Part shown: positions 9,647-17,888 of the stretch, piece by piece
Numbering within the stretch: position 1 is the stretch's first letter
Layout: each line of letters starts with the position of its first letter
Source of the DNA: JADGOV01 sp963814355
GTDB lineage: Bacteria; Actinomycetota; Actinomycetes; JADGOV01
DNA: 64,000 nt
Reading direction: 5' to 3'
Assembly: GCA_963814355.1 (NCBI GenBank)
Contig: CAWFCZ010000016.1
Span: 124,001 to 188,000 of the forward strand
Translations under genes and position numbers: made by a program
Notes under the pieces: generated by a model
What the model was told of the DNA's origin: nothing
The model's database searches: none
The model's input: only the letters and a program-made list of their open reading frames with translations

Positions 9647-10242
9647 TGACCGATGGCCAACGCCGGGACGACCGACCGGAAGCCGGCAGCGATGCGCCGA
9701 CCGCGGCCGTCGGGGTGCAGGGCAGGGGGCTGGCCGCCCGCGGCGGTACCGGACGACGATGGGTGAACGCGGTGAGCAGCGCGGTGACCGGAACACGGCC
9801 GGCGACGGACGGCTCGGTCGCAACCGAACCCGGGCCCGACGGGGCCACTCGCCCGACCTCCGATCCGGCGGCGGCCCGCCGCGGGCCGCGCCGGGCCCGG
9901 TTGGCGTTGCGCCGGATCGACCCATGGTCGGTCCTCAAAGTGGCCTTTCTGCTCTCACTGGCCATGCTGGTGGTGATGATCGTGGCCGTCACGGTGCTCT
10001 ACCTGGTGCTGGACAGCCTCGGGGTGTTCTCCTCGATCGACAACGCCCTGCAGCAGGTCTCCTCGGCCAGCAACCCGACCAGCGTGACCGACGTGATCTC
10101 CCTGCCGCGGGTCATCGGCGGCACCGCGCTGCTCGGCGCGGTCAACGTGCTGCTATCCAGCGCATTGGCCACCCTTGGCGCCTTCCTGTACAACCTGTGT
10201 GCGTCTATCGCTGGCGGCATCGAGGTCACCCTCACCGACTAG
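9646..10242 (+). CDS. DUF3566 membrane protein
   Basis: A conserved actinobacterial membrane protein of unknown function that sits directly after gyrA, as Rv0007 does in Mycobacterium tuberculosis. The 198-aa product has a long disordered N-terminus rich in Thr, Ala and Arg. The DUF3566 core follows: transmembrane helix VAFLLSLAMLVVMIVAVTVL, an extracytoplasmic stretch with VFSSIDNALQQVSS, and a second helix around LLGAVNVLLSSALATLGAFL. The GTG start overlaps the gyrA stop by one base. Confidence 0.92.
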   Translation: MTDGQRRDDRPEAGSDAPTAAVGVQGRGLAARGGTGRRWVNAVSSAVTGTRPATDGSVATEPGPDGATRPTSDPAAARRGPRRARLALRRIDPWSVLKVAFLLSLAMLVVMIVAVTVLYLVLDSLGVFSSIDNALQQVSSASNPTSVTDVISLPRVIGGTALLGAVNVLLSSALATLGAFLYNLCASIAGGIEVTLTD

Positions 10243-10342
10243 AGAGCCGGCCATGGACGCGTTCTACCCGGGCGGTTGTCCTATAGGCTCTCCCAAGGCG
10301 TCGGCGGCGGGTCCGCCCGGCGACGCGGACACCCCGGGAAGC

Positions 10343-10416
10343 GGGCCTGTAGCTCAGTCGGTTAGAGCGCATCCCTGATAAGGATGAGGCCGGAGGTTCA
10401 AGTCCTCCCAGGCCCA
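10343..10416 (+). tRNA. tRNA-Ile (GAT)
   Basis: A 74-nt cloverleaf. The acceptor GGGCCTG pairs with CAGGCCC at 10409-10415, and the discriminator is A. The anticodon stem CATCC/GGATG encloses loop CTGATAA with anticodon GAT at 10377-10379. The T-arm is GGAGG-TTCAAGT-CCTCC. CCA is not fully encoded. Confidence 0.98.
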
Positions 10417-10475
10417 CCCCGCCCGACGCCGGACTGGCTGGCGCGTCCGGCAACCGCGACTGTGATGAGGCGTCC

Positions 10476-10601
10476 GTGAAGAGACTGCTGGTTCTGGTGG
10501 CCGGGCTGACAGCGGCCGCCGCCGCGTACCGCCGACGGCAGGCCGATCAGGCCGAGGCCGAGTTGTGGGCGGAGGCCACCACCCCACCCGACCTGCGCTG
10601 A
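10476..10601 (+). CDS. DLW-39 family small protein
   Basis: A 41-aa ORF between tRNA-Ile and tRNA-Ala. It starts at GTG (VKRLLVLVAGLTAAAAAYRR) and ends AEATTPPDLR. The hydrophobic N-terminal segment followed by an RRRQADQAEAELWAEAT tail matches the small actinobacterial DLW-39 family, named for its Asp-Leu-Trp motif (here Glu-Leu-Trp) and about 39 residues, which typically lies in this origin-proximal tRNA neighbourhood. Function is unknown. It may be a single-pass membrane peptide. Confidence 0.8.
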   Translation: MKRLLVLVAGLTAAAAAYRRRQADQAEAELWAEATTPPDLR

Positions 10602-10686
10602 GCGACGCCTCCGCCGGAGGAGTGATCCGCCACATGAGTCCGGAACGTACGCTAGGTGCGGTCCCGGGACACGACGGGACCGCTGA

Positions 10687-10759
10687 GGGGCCATAGCTCA
10701 GTTGGCAGAGCACCGCCCTTGCATGGCGGTTGTCCGGGGTTCGATTCCCCGTGGCTCCA
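10687..10759 (+). tRNA. tRNA-Ala (TGC)
   Basis: A 73-nt cloverleaf. Acceptor GGGGCCA pairs with TGGCTCC with one G-U. The anticodon stem CCGCC/GGCGG encloses loop CTTGCAT with anticodon TGC at 10720-10722. The T-arm is CGGGG-TTCGATT-CCCCG. Confidence 0.98.
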
Positions 10760-10803
10760 CCTCCGTATCCGAGTTGATCGTCCAGCACCCGGGAACCCCG
10801 GCT

Positions 10804-11598
10804 CTACTGCTCGGAGCGCGCCGCCTCGGCCTCCACCGGGTCGATGTCCAACGCCACGCCGTCCGGGTCGGTGTCGTCCTCGGCCGGGTTCGTGTCGGCT
10901 GGTTCCGTGTCGGCCAGGTCCTCGGCGGCCAGGTCCGCGTCAGTGAGATCCACGACCTCGGCCAGCCCGGCCTCCTTGGCGGGGGCCGGCTCGCCCGTCA
11001 CCGGGCCGAGGTCGCCCATAGTCCCGGCCACCGGCACGGCACTCGACGCGGGGACCGGCGCGACGGCCGGGGATGTCCAGTCCGGCTCCTTGGTCCGCTT
11101 CCTGGTCACCGCACCGATCAGCGCGCCGGCGGCCGCCCCGCTGGACACCAGACCGAAGATCACCGGCCAGCGGCGGCGGGCGAACTCCGGCCCCTCGGTA
11201 CGGAGCGTCGTGACCGCGGCCTCGCCGCGGCGGCGGATCTCCTCGACCGTCTCACTCTTCTCATACGCCTCGGCGGCTGCGGTCACCGCCGGCAGTACGG
11301 CGTCCAGGATCGCGTCGGTGGCGCGACTCACCACCGGCGCCAACCGCTCACGGGCCACCTCGGCGGCCGGCAGCACCCGGTCGAGGGCCACCTGCCGGGT
11401 GGTGTCCAGCGCGGTCTCCACGTGCGGGGCGAGCCGGTCCCGCGCGCTGGCCAACGGCGGGGCCACCGCGTTGCGGGCCGAGGCAAGCTTGGGCGCCAGG
11501 GTGTCGAGCGCGTCGAGGGCGGCGTCCCTGGCAGCGGACACCCGCGGGGCAAGCGCCTCGCTGAGGTCCTCGATCTGGTGCGGTCGGGATCGGAACAC
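10804..11598 (-). CDS. Helical-repeat membrane-anchored protein (DUF5324-like)
   Basis: The frame is open far upstream, but the credible start is GTG at 11598 (VFRSRPHQIEDLSEALAPR), with GGAGG 5 nt before it, giving 264 aa. The N-terminal 130 residues are repetitive amphipathic helix of apolipoprotein type, with recurring LAPxxxSARDxL units. A single transmembrane segment WPVIFGLVSSGAAAGALIGA follows, then an acidic Asp/Glu-rich tail. It lies next to the cyclophilin gene, where Streptomyces carry a DUF5324 protein of similar build. The family match is from memory of that context, and the function is unknown. Confidence 0.75.
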   Translation of the reverse strand: MFRSRPHQIEDLSEALAPRVSAARDAALDALDTLAPKLASARNAVAPPLASARDRLAPHVETALDTTRQVALDRVLPAAEVARERLAPVVSRATDAILDAVLPAVTAAAEAYEKSETVEEIRRRGEAAVTTLRTEGPEFARRRWPVIFGLVSSGAAAGALIGAVTRKRTKEPDWTSPAVAPVPASSAVPVAGTMGDLGPVTGEPAPAKEAGLAEVVDLTDADLAAEDLADTEPADTNPAEDDTDPDGVALDIDPVEAEAARSEQ

Positions 11599-11718
11599 GG
11601 TGACCTCCAAGAAAGGTAGGAGTGCGGCAGCGTGCCGACACGAACACTCGGCGGGCGTCGGTACCCGTGCAAGGATGGTCAGGATACGACCGACCGCGCA
11701 GCGACGAGGAGGCCGCAC

Positions 11719-12246
11719 GTGGCCGAGGATGTGTACGCCACCTTGCACACGACGATGGGTGACATCGAGCTGCGCCTGCTGCCGAATCATGCGCCGAAGA
11801 CGGTGGCCAACTTCGTCGGGCTCGCCGAGGGTAGCCGGGAGTGGACCGACCCCACGACGCGGGAGAGGCGGACTACCCCGCTGTACGCCGGGACACTGTT
11901 CCATCGGGTGATCCCGGACTTCATGCTCCAGGGCGGTGACCCGCTCGGCACCGGAACCGGTGGCCCTGGCTACAGCTTCGCCGACGAGTTCCACCCCGAG
12001 CTGGTCTTCGACCGGCCGCACCTGGTGGCGATGGCAAATGCCGGGCCGGGTACGAACGGCTCGCAGTTCTTCATCACCCTGGCTCCGACCCCGTGGCTCA
12101 ACCGCAAGCACACCATCTTCGGCGAGGTCACCGCCGGGCAGGACGTCGTGGACGCGATCGGCACGGTGGCTACTGGCCACAACGACCGGCCGCGCACCGA
12201 CGTGGTGATCAACGCGGTCGACATCGAGCGGCGGGCGGCGGGCTGA
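11719..12246 (+). CDS. Cyclophilin-type peptidyl-prolyl cis-trans isomerase
   Basis: Catalyses proline isomerisation during protein folding. The start is GTG 11719 (VAEDVYATLHTTMGDIELRL), preceded by a near-ideal GAGGAGG 6 nt upstream; the longer in-frame extension lacks such a site. The 175 aa form a compact single-domain cyclophilin with FHRVIPDFMLQGGDP, MANAGPGTNGSQFFIT and WLNRKHTIFGEV. The catalytic Arg in FHRVIPDF is present. There is no signal peptide, so it is cytoplasmic, like Mycobacterium PpiA in the same neighbourhood. Confidence 0.95.
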   Translation: MAEDVYATLHTTMGDIELRLLPNHAPKTVANFVGLAEGSREWTDPTTRERRTTPLYAGTLFHRVIPDFMLQGGDPLGTGTGGPGYSFADEFHPELVFDRPHLVAMANAGPGTNGSQFFITLAPTPWLNRKHTIFGEVTAGQDVVDAIGTVATGHNDRPRTDVVINAVDIERRAAG

Positions 12247-12285
12247 GCATCCCCCTCCGGCGGACACCGGCTCGCCGGGACCCCG

Positions 12286-13185
12286 ATGTCGAGTAGCGAA
12301 CCGCCTGCGCCGGGGACGGCGGCTGCGCCTCCGACCTGCTATCGGCATCGGGACCGCGAGACCTACCTGAGTTGTTCACGCTGTGGGCGCCCGATCTGTC
12401 CGGACTGCATGACGCCGGCCGCGGTCGGGCAGCAGTGCCCGGAGTGCGTCGCCGAGGGCCGCCGTGGCAGGCCCGCAACCCGTACCATCCTGGGCGGTAG
12501 AGTGTCCGCCCGAACCGGGCTGGTGACCCGCGTACTCATCGCGATCAACGTCGCGGTGTTCCTCGCCCAGCAGGCCGTCCCGGGGTTGACCGAGCGGGGG
12601 GCGATGGTGCCCGGGGGTCACGTCCTGAGTCGGTTCCCCGGCGGGGACGTCACGCAGTTCCAGGTCCCCGGGGTGGCGACCGGCGAGTACTACCGGTTGA
12701 TCACTGCGGCGTTCCTGCACCAGGGCGTGCTGCACATCGCGTTCAACATGTTCGCGCTCTACCTCATCGGCACCCAGCTCGAGGCGATGCTCGGGACTGC
12801 CCGGTACCTGGCGCTGTACGTGCTCTCCGCCCTCGGCGGCAGCGTCCTCGGGTACTTGCTGGCGCCGGCCAACCAGGGCAGCATCGGCGCGTCCGGGGCG
12901 GTGTTCGGGTTGTTCGCGGCGCTGTTCATCGTCGGGCGTCGACTCTCGGCCGACGTCAGCCAGATCGCGATACTCATCGGGGTCAACCTGGTCATCACGT
13001 TCGTGGTGTCCAACATCGACTGGCGAGGGCACATCGGGGGGTTGGTGACCGGAGCCGTACTGGCCGCGGCCTTCGCGTACGCGCCACGCCGGTCGCGTGA
13101 CGCGGTGGCCATCGGTGCCTCTGGAGTGGTAGCCGCGGCGCTGCTGGTGCTCGTCGTGGTGCGAACGGCCGCGCTCAGCGGCTGA
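12286..13185 (+). CDS. Rhomboid intramembrane serine protease with N-terminal zinc finger
   Basis: A membrane protease that cleaves substrates within or next to the bilayer. Residues 15-55 form a B-box-like zinc-binding module (CYRHRDRETYLSCSRCGRP, then CPDC and CPEC). The rhomboid domain follows with six predicted membrane helices. The catalytic Ser is in GSIGASGAVFG near residue 200, and the catalytic His in DWRGHIGGLVTG near residue 248. The motif HQGVLHIAFNMFALY matches the family H-x-x-x-N element. The 299-aa length is usual for actinobacterial forms near crgA. Substrates cannot be inferred. Confidence 0.93.
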   Translation: MSSSEPPAPGTAAAPPTCYRHRDRETYLSCSRCGRPICPDCMTPAAVGQQCPECVAEGRRGRPATRTILGGRVSARTGLVTRVLIAINVAVFLAQQAVPGLTERGAMVPGGHVLSRFPGGDVTQFQVPGVATGEYYRLITAAFLHQGVLHIAFNMFALYLIGTQLEAMLGTARYLALYVLSALGGSVLGYLLAPANQGSIGASGAVFGLFAALFIVGRRLSADVSQIAILIGVNLVITFVVSNIDWRGHIGGLVTGAVLAAAFAYAPRRSRDAVAIGASGVVAAALLVLVVVRTAALSG

Positions 13186-13208
13186 CCGCCGGCGCTATCC
13201 CCAGTGTG

Positions 13209-13240
13209 GACAGCCGCTGTGGGCAAACTTCACGGCTGTC
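13209..13240. terminator. Candidate bidirectional terminator between rhomboid and crgA
   Basis: A perfect 8-bp inverted repeat GACAGCCG / CGGCTGTC with a 16-nt loop sits in the 85-bp gap between two convergent genes. There is no T-tract. A DnaA-box-like TGTGGACAG (8 of 9) overlaps the left arm at 13205-13213. Confidence 0.45.
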
Positions 13241-13270
13241 ATTCCAGCCGGCCCGTCCGGTATGTAGGCG

Positions 13271-13522
13271 TCACCGCCACTGGGTGGCCAGCGCGAAGCC
13301 CACCATGATCAGGGCGAATCCGACGACCAGGTTCCACGCCCCGATCGAGCGCATCCCGACGAGATCGCCGTTGGAGATGTAGTACGTCGCCAGCCAGAGC
13401 AGGCCAAGCACGAAGAAGGTGACCATCGCCGGCGCCACCCAGCGTGGGCTGACCTGCTTCCTCGCGGACCGCGTTGGGGGTGGCGTGAAGGCCTCCTTAC
13501 GACGGATACGGGATCTCGGCAC
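13271..13522 (-). CDS. crgA: Cell division protein CrgA
   Basis: A small membrane protein that helps recruit the divisome and controls septation in actinobacteria. The start is GTG at 13522 (VPRSRIRRKEAFTPPP) with GGAG 6 nt upstream, giving 83 aa as is normal for CrgA; the frame runs longer upstream without support. Two transmembrane helices are visible: WVAPAMVTFFVLGLLWLATY and WNLVVGFALIMVGFALA. They are joined by the conserved YISNGDLVGMRSIGAWN. The product ends in TQWR, as is typical. Confidence 0.95.
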   Translation of the reverse strand: MPRSRIRRKEAFTPPPTRSARKQVSPRWVAPAMVTFFVLGLLWLATYYISNGDLVGMRSIGAWNLVVGFALIMVGFALATQWR

Positions 13523-13642
13523 CGGAGACTCCTTGTGGATTGCGGGCGGCGAACGCAACATGGTCGGCCGCGACGATGATGTGGACTAGCGTAGCCGTCG
13601 GTGGCTGCTCGGCCACCGCTGACGAGCGGAGCCGGAGGTAGG

Positions 13643-14458
13643 GTGCGGGCCGGTTGGCGCGCCGGGTGGCCACACCGGCCAGCCCGTCCACGCCGGGTTC
13701 CGGGCGAGGCAGCAGGGCCGCGACTGTGGCGGGCGTTCGTGCCCCTGGCGATGGCCGTCGCGGGGTTGGTGTTGGCCACCAGCGCGGTGACCGCTCGAGG
13801 TACGGAGTTGCGCGCCGGGCCGCTGCGGCTCTCTGACCTGTTGCGCCAACAGGAGCGCACCCTGGCCCGCCAGGTGGCCACGGAGCGGTCCCTGCGAGCC
13901 GACGTCGCCGAGCGCACCCGACGGGTGGCTATCGGGGAGCGCCCGGTCGCTGCCGCCCGGGCCCGGGCCGATGCGCTCGCCGGACCGGCCGGGCTGACGC
14001 CGGTCCGCGGCCCGGTGGTCACGGTGAGCCTCGACGACGCGCCGACGGCCGGCAGCGCCGGGACCACGCCGCCGCCGGCCGCAGCGGCCGGCACCCCCAC
14101 CGCCCGGCCCGATGACCTCGTGGTGCACCAGCAGGACGTCCAAGGCGTGGTCAACGCGTTGTGGGCCGGCGGCGCCGAGGCGATGAGCATCATGGGCAAG
14201 CGGGTGATCTCCACCACCGCGGTGCGCTGTGTGGGCAACACGCTGCTGCTGCAGAACGCGGTCTACTCCCCGCCGTTCGTGGTTGCGGCGATCGGGAATC
14301 CGTCCCGCCTGGTCGCGGCGCTGGACGCGGACCCCGACGTGTCCGTCTTCCGGCAGTACGTCGCGGTCTACGGCCTGGGGTACGCCGTCACCCGGACCGA
14401 CGCTGCGACGCTGCCGGCCTACGACGGTCCGCTCGATCTGCGGTCCGCCTCCTCATGA
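13643..14458 (+). CDS. DUF881 family membrane-anchored protein
   Basis: A conserved protein of the division gene neighbourhood, function unknown. I chose GTG 13643 because GGAGGT lies just upstream; an in-frame GTG at 13601 would add 14 residues. The 271 aa begin with a basic cytoplasmic segment and one transmembrane helix (FVPLAMAVAGLVLATSAV). A coiled-coil-like stretch with LRQQERTLARQVATERSL follows, then the DUF881 domain containing GPVVTVSLDDAP, VNALWAGGAEAMSIMGKRV and RCVGNTLLLQNAVYSPPF. The ATGA overlap couples it to the sortase gene. Confidence 0.88.
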   Translation: MRAGWRAGWPHRPARPRRVPGEAAGPRLWRAFVPLAMAVAGLVLATSAVTARGTELRAGPLRLSDLLRQQERTLARQVATERSLRADVAERTRRVAIGERPVAAARARADALAGPAGLTPVRGPVVTVSLDDAPTAGSAGTTPPPAAAAGTPTARPDDLVVHQQDVQGVVNALWAGGAEAMSIMGKRVISTTAVRCVGNTLLLQNAVYSPPFVVAAIGNPSRLVAALDADPDVSVFRQYVAVYGLGYAVTRTDAATLPAYDGPLDLRSASS

Positions 14459-15138
14459 GGCCCGCTTCGGCCGGCCTTCGGGTGCTCGGCGACCTGCTCA
14501 TCACCGCCGGCGTGATCGTCGCGCTGTTCGCCGGGTACGAGCTGTTCTACACCGGTGTGTACACCGCGGCGGCCCAGTCCGAGCTGCGCCGGGATCTGAC
14601 CCGGGACTGGGCGACGCCGACGCCGTCGCGGTCACCGGCCACGACGCCGGCCGCCCGGGCGCCGGCGCCGAAGCTGGGTGACGGCGTGGCCATCCTGCGG
14701 ATCCCGCGCCTGGGCGCCAACTACTCAGAGGTGGTGGTGGAGGGTGTGCAGGTCGCCGACCTCCGCAAGGGCCCCGGGCACTACCCGGGTACCGCCCTGC
14801 CCGGCCGGGTCGGCAACTTCGTCGTTTCCGGGCACCGCACCACCTACGGGGCTCCGTTCGGCCAACTGGACCGGCTGCGCCCCACGGATCCGATCGTGCT
14901 GGAGACCCGTGCCGGCTGGTACGTCTACCGGGTGATCCGCCAGCAGATCGTCGCGCCGACCGCCATCAACGTCATCGACCCCGTACCCCAGCATCCGGGC
15001 GCCCGGCCGACGCAAGCCATGCTCACCTTCACCACCTGCCACCCGCGATATTCCGCCCGCGAGCGGCTGGTGGTCTTCGGCCGGCTCGACTCGGTGCGCC
15101 TGCGGGCCGCCGGGCCACCCCCGGTGCTGGCAGGCTGA
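14455..15138 (+). CDS. Class E sortase
   Basis: A cysteine transpeptidase that covalently anchors surface proteins to peptidoglycan; class E enzymes generally prefer LAxTG-type signals. The start is the ATG overlapping the DUF881 stop, giving 227 aa. A membrane anchor (LLITAGVIVALFAGYELFY) is followed by a Pro/Thr linker and the sortase barrel. The catalytic residues are visible: His in VVSGHRTTYGAPF, Cys in LTFTTCHPRY, and the Arg downstream in SARERLVVFGRL. No LAxTG substrate is encoded next to it. Confidence 0.93.
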   Translation: MRPASAGLRVLGDLLITAGVIVALFAGYELFYTGVYTAAAQSELRRDLTRDWATPTPSRSPATTPAARAPAPKLGDGVAILRIPRLGANYSEVVVEGVQVADLRKGPGHYPGTALPGRVGNFVVSGHRTTYGAPFGQLDRLRPTDPIVLETRAGWYVYRVIRQQIVAPTAINVIDPVPQHPGARPTQAMLTFTTCHPRYSARERLVVFGRLDSVRLRAAGPPPVLAG

Positions 15139-15142
15139 GGGG

Positions 15143-15349
15143 GTGTACGACTGGATCTGGCGCCGGCTCCCCGGCCGGCTGGGGCAGAAGGTCGTCGAAG
15201 CACTCGTGCTGCTGATCGCCGCGGTGGCGCTGCTGTTCCTCGTCGTTTTCCCCTACGTGGAGCCCCGGCTGCCGTGGAACCGCAGTGTCGTCACCGCGCC
15301 CCCCGTGCCGTCCCCGTCGGTGCCCGCTCCCGGAGGATCGTCCCCGTGA
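15143..15349 (+). CDS. Small single-pass membrane protein
   Basis: A 68-aa product starting at GTG 5 bp after the sortase gene. An amphipathic N-terminus MYDWIWRRLPGRLGQKVVEA leads into one hydrophobic helix (LVLLIAAVALLFLVVFPYV) and a short Pro/Ser/Thr-rich outer tail. Its stop overlaps the pabA start, so it looks translationally coupled on both sides. I do not recognise a named family, although small genes in this slot are common in related actinomycetes. A role with the sortase is possible but unproven. Confidence 0.75.
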   Translation: MYDWIWRRLPGRLGQKVVEALVLLIAAVALLFLVVFPYVEPRLPWNRSVVTAPPVPSPSVPAPGGSSP

Positions 15350-15993
15350 CCCGTGTCCTGGTTCTGGACAACTACGACAGCTTCGTCTACAACCTGGTGC
15401 AGTACCTCGGCCAGCTCGGAGCCGACTGTGTGGTCCGGCGCAACGACGAACTGAGCGTCGCCGAGGCCCTGGCCGAACCGGTCGACGGGATCCTGATCAG
15501 TCCCGGCCCTGGCACCCCGCAGACCGCCGGCATCTGTCTTGAGCTGGTCCGGGCGGCCGGCGAGGCCGACCGGCCACTGCTCGGGGTGTGCCTGGGCCAT
15601 CAGGCGATCGGCGCGGCCTTCGGCGGCGAGGTGGTCCGGGCCGATGCACTGCTGCACGGCAAGACCAGCGTGGTGCACCACAACGGGGCCGGCGTGCTCG
15701 CCGGGCTGCCGACGCCGTTCACCGCCACCCGCTATCACTCGTTGGTCGTCCCCGAAGCCTCGCTGCCGGCGGATCTGGAGGTAACCGCCCGTACCTCCGA
15801 GGGCACCGTGATGGCGCTGCGTCACCGGCGGCACCCGGTGGAGGGCGTGCAGTTCCATCCGGAGTCGGTGCTGACCCAGGCCGGCCACCGGCTGCTGGCC
15901 AACTGGCTCGGCAGCTGCGGTGATCCGGACGCGGTGTCCCGGTCGGCGCCGCTGGTGGCTCGGGCCGAGGAGCGGCGCGTGGCCGCCGGCTGA
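15346..15993 (+). CDS. pabA: Aminodeoxychorismate/anthranilate synthase glutamine amidotransferase
   Basis: Supplies ammonia from glutamine for p-aminobenzoate (folate) or anthranilate (tryptophan) synthesis. The start is GTG 15346 (VTRVLVLDNYDSFVYNLVQ) with GGAGG 9 nt upstream; it overlaps the preceding stop. The 215-aa class I amidotransferase has the oxyanion loop SPGPGTP, the nucleophile Cys in GVCLGHQAIG, and the His-Glu pair in GVQFHPESVL. No synthase large subunit is adjacent. This origin-proximal copy in actinomycetes is usually annotated pabA, but trpG activity cannot be excluded. Confidence 0.92.
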   Translation: MTRVLVLDNYDSFVYNLVQYLGQLGADCVVRRNDELSVAEALAEPVDGILISPGPGTPQTAGICLELVRAAGEADRPLLGVCLGHQAIGAAFGGEVVRADALLHGKTSVVHHNGAGVLAGLPTPFTATRYHSLVVPEASLPADLEVTARTSEGTVMALRHRRHPVEGVQFHPESVLTQAGHRLLANWLGSCGDPDAVSRSAPLVARAEERRVAAG

Positions 15994-16025
15994 TCCGGGC
16001 GCGCCAGGCCCTTTTCGGGGTGGGG

Positions 16026-17813
16026 TCAGGGGATCGGCGTGCGGCTGCTCGTCGTGGGGGAGCCGGGAGACGTGGGGCTGGTGGACGGCGTGGTGGGTGT
16101 GCTCGAGGCGGTCGGCGTGCTCGGAGTCGGGCTGGGCGTCGACGGCGTCGGGGTGGGCGTCGCCGGGGGGGCGACCGCGATTGTGATGCTCACCGGCGAG
16201 CCGATGGCCAGCGTCGTCCCGCCGGACGGGCTCTGGTCGTAGACCCGTCCGGCGCGGTGGTCCCCGGTCGGCACGGTGGAGGAGTTGTAGGTGTAGCCGG
16301 CCTTGGTCAGCGCCGCCCGCGCCGCGGCCTCGGTGAGGTTCAGCACGGAGGGCACCTTGCCGGTTCCGCTGGCCACCGTGAGGTCGATCTCCGTTCCGGC
16401 GGCCACCGACTGGCCGGAGGCGGGATTCTGGGCCAGCACGGTGCCGGCGGGCGAGCTGGAGGCCTTCGGGGTCTGCTTGCCTACCACCAACCCACGGGCG
16501 GTCAACGTCGCGGTGGCCGCCGCCAGGAGGGAGTTGGTGACGTCGGGCACCGTGACCATGGCCGGCCCGGAGGAGAGCACGACGGCGACCTTGGCGCCCT
16601 TCTTCGCTTCCGCATCGGCTGCGGGGTCCTGGCTGATCACCGTGTCGAGCTTGCTGGTGGAGGGACTCTTCGTTTCCTGGCCGAGGACCAGCCCCTGCGC
16701 CTGGAGCCGCTGCTGGGCCACCGCAGCGGTGGCGCCTTTCAGGTCGGGTACCCGTACCGTGCGGCTGCCCGACATCAGCGACCGGGTGATCAGCGCGGCG
16801 CCGATCAGGACGGCGATGCTGGCCAGCGCGAGGAGCAGGTAGCCCAGGCCGCGGCGTCGCGGCTCCTGCTCCGGAGCCTCGCGCATCAGCACCGGCCTGT
16901 TGTCCGCGGTCCTCGGCGCGGAATTCATCGCCATGGTGGGGGCGTCGAGCACCGGGGTGGCCGTGACCGGGCTGCCGGCCAGCGCACGCTCGCAGTCCCG
17001 GCCCATCTCGGCGGCGGACTGGTAGCGGTTGGCCGGGTTCTTGGCCATCGCCTTGAGGACGATGGCGTCGACCGCCGGCGGCAGGTCGTCGATCACCCGC
17101 GACGGCGGTACCGGATCGGCCCGGACGTGCTGGTAGGCGACGGCCACCGGCGAGTCTCCGGTGAACGGCGGCGTTCCGGTGACCAACTCGTAGAGCAGGC
17201 AACCGGTGGAGTACACGTCGCTGCGCGCATCGACCGATTCACCCCGGGCCTGCTCCGGGGACAGGTAGTGCGCGGTGCCCATCACCGCGGCGGTCTGGGT
17301 CATGTTCGCACTCGACGCGGTAACCGCCCGGGCGATGCCGAAGTCCATCACCTTGACGGCGTCGTCGGCGGTGAGCATGACGTTCGCCGGCTTGATGTCG
17401 CGGTGCACGATGCCTTGCCGGTGGCTGTAGTCCAGCGCCGGGCAGATCTTCGCCGCGATGCCGAGCGCCTGGCGCCACGGCAGCCGGCGTTCCGTGTTGA
17501 GTACGTCACGTAAAGTGTGCCCCTCGACGTACTCCATCACGATGAAGGGCACCCGCTCCGAGCCGCGGTCCTCCTCGCCGGTGTCGTAGACCGCGACGAT
17601 CGCCGGGTGGTTGAGCGAGGCCGCCGACTGCGCCTCGCGGCGGAACCGGGCCTGGAAGCTGGGGTCGCGGGCCAGGTCCGTCCGCAGCGTCTTGATGGCC
17701 ACGTCGCGACCTAGCCGGGTGTCCTTGGCACGGTGCACCTCGGCCATCCCGCCGTATCCAAGGATGCCGCCGAGGGAGTACCGCTCGCCGAGCAGCCGTG
17801 GCTCAGTGACCAT
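16026..17813 (-). CDS. pknB: Serine/threonine protein kinase with PASTA domains (PknB-like)
   Basis: A membrane receptor kinase that senses cell-wall fragments and phosphorylates division and wall-synthesis proteins. The 595 aa carry a kinase domain (about residues 10-270) with the Gly-rich loop GILGYGGMAEVHRA, the VAIK lysine, HRDIKPANVM and DFGIARAV, all intact. A transmembrane helix near residue 335 (LLLALASIAVLIGAALIT) follows. Three PASTA repeats come next, each opening VPDLKG, VPDVTN and VPSVLN, and then a Thr/Pro/Ser-rich tail. It is the last gene of the leftward fhaA-to-pknB operon. No second kinase (pknA) precedes it, unlike in Mycobacterium. Confidence 0.95.
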   Translation of the reverse strand: MVTEPRLLGERYSLGGILGYGGMAEVHRAKDTRLGRDVAIKTLRTDLARDPSFQARFRREAQSAASLNHPAIVAVYDTGEEDRGSERVPFIVMEYVEGHTLRDVLNTERRLPWRQALGIAAKICPALDYSHRQGIVHRDIKPANVMLTADDAVKVMDFGIARAVTASSANMTQTAAVMGTAHYLSPEQARGESVDARSDVYSTGCLLYELVTGTPPFTGDSPVAVAYQHVRADPVPPSRVIDDLPPAVDAIVLKAMAKNPANRYQSAAEMGRDCERALAGSPVTATPVLDAPTMAMNSAPRTADNRPVLMREAPEQEPRRRGLGYLLLALASIAVLIGAALITRSLMSGSRTVRVPDLKGATAAVAQQRLQAQGLVLGQETKSPSTSKLDTVISQDPAADAEAKKGAKVAVVLSSGPAMVTVPDVTNSLLAAATATLTARGLVVGKQTPKASSSPAGTVLAQNPASGQSVAAGTEIDLTVASGTGKVPSVLNLTEAAARAALTKAGYTYNSSTVPTGDHRAGRVYDQSPSGGTTLAIGSPVSITIAVAPPATPTPTPSTPSPTPSTPTASSTPTTPSTSPTSPGSPTTSSRTPIP

Positions 17814-17888
17814 GCGGTTGCCGTCCTCCTGGTCTCCGCCGGCACGCCCTGCCCGCCACGCTACCGGCCCGCCTCGCCGGACCGCGAT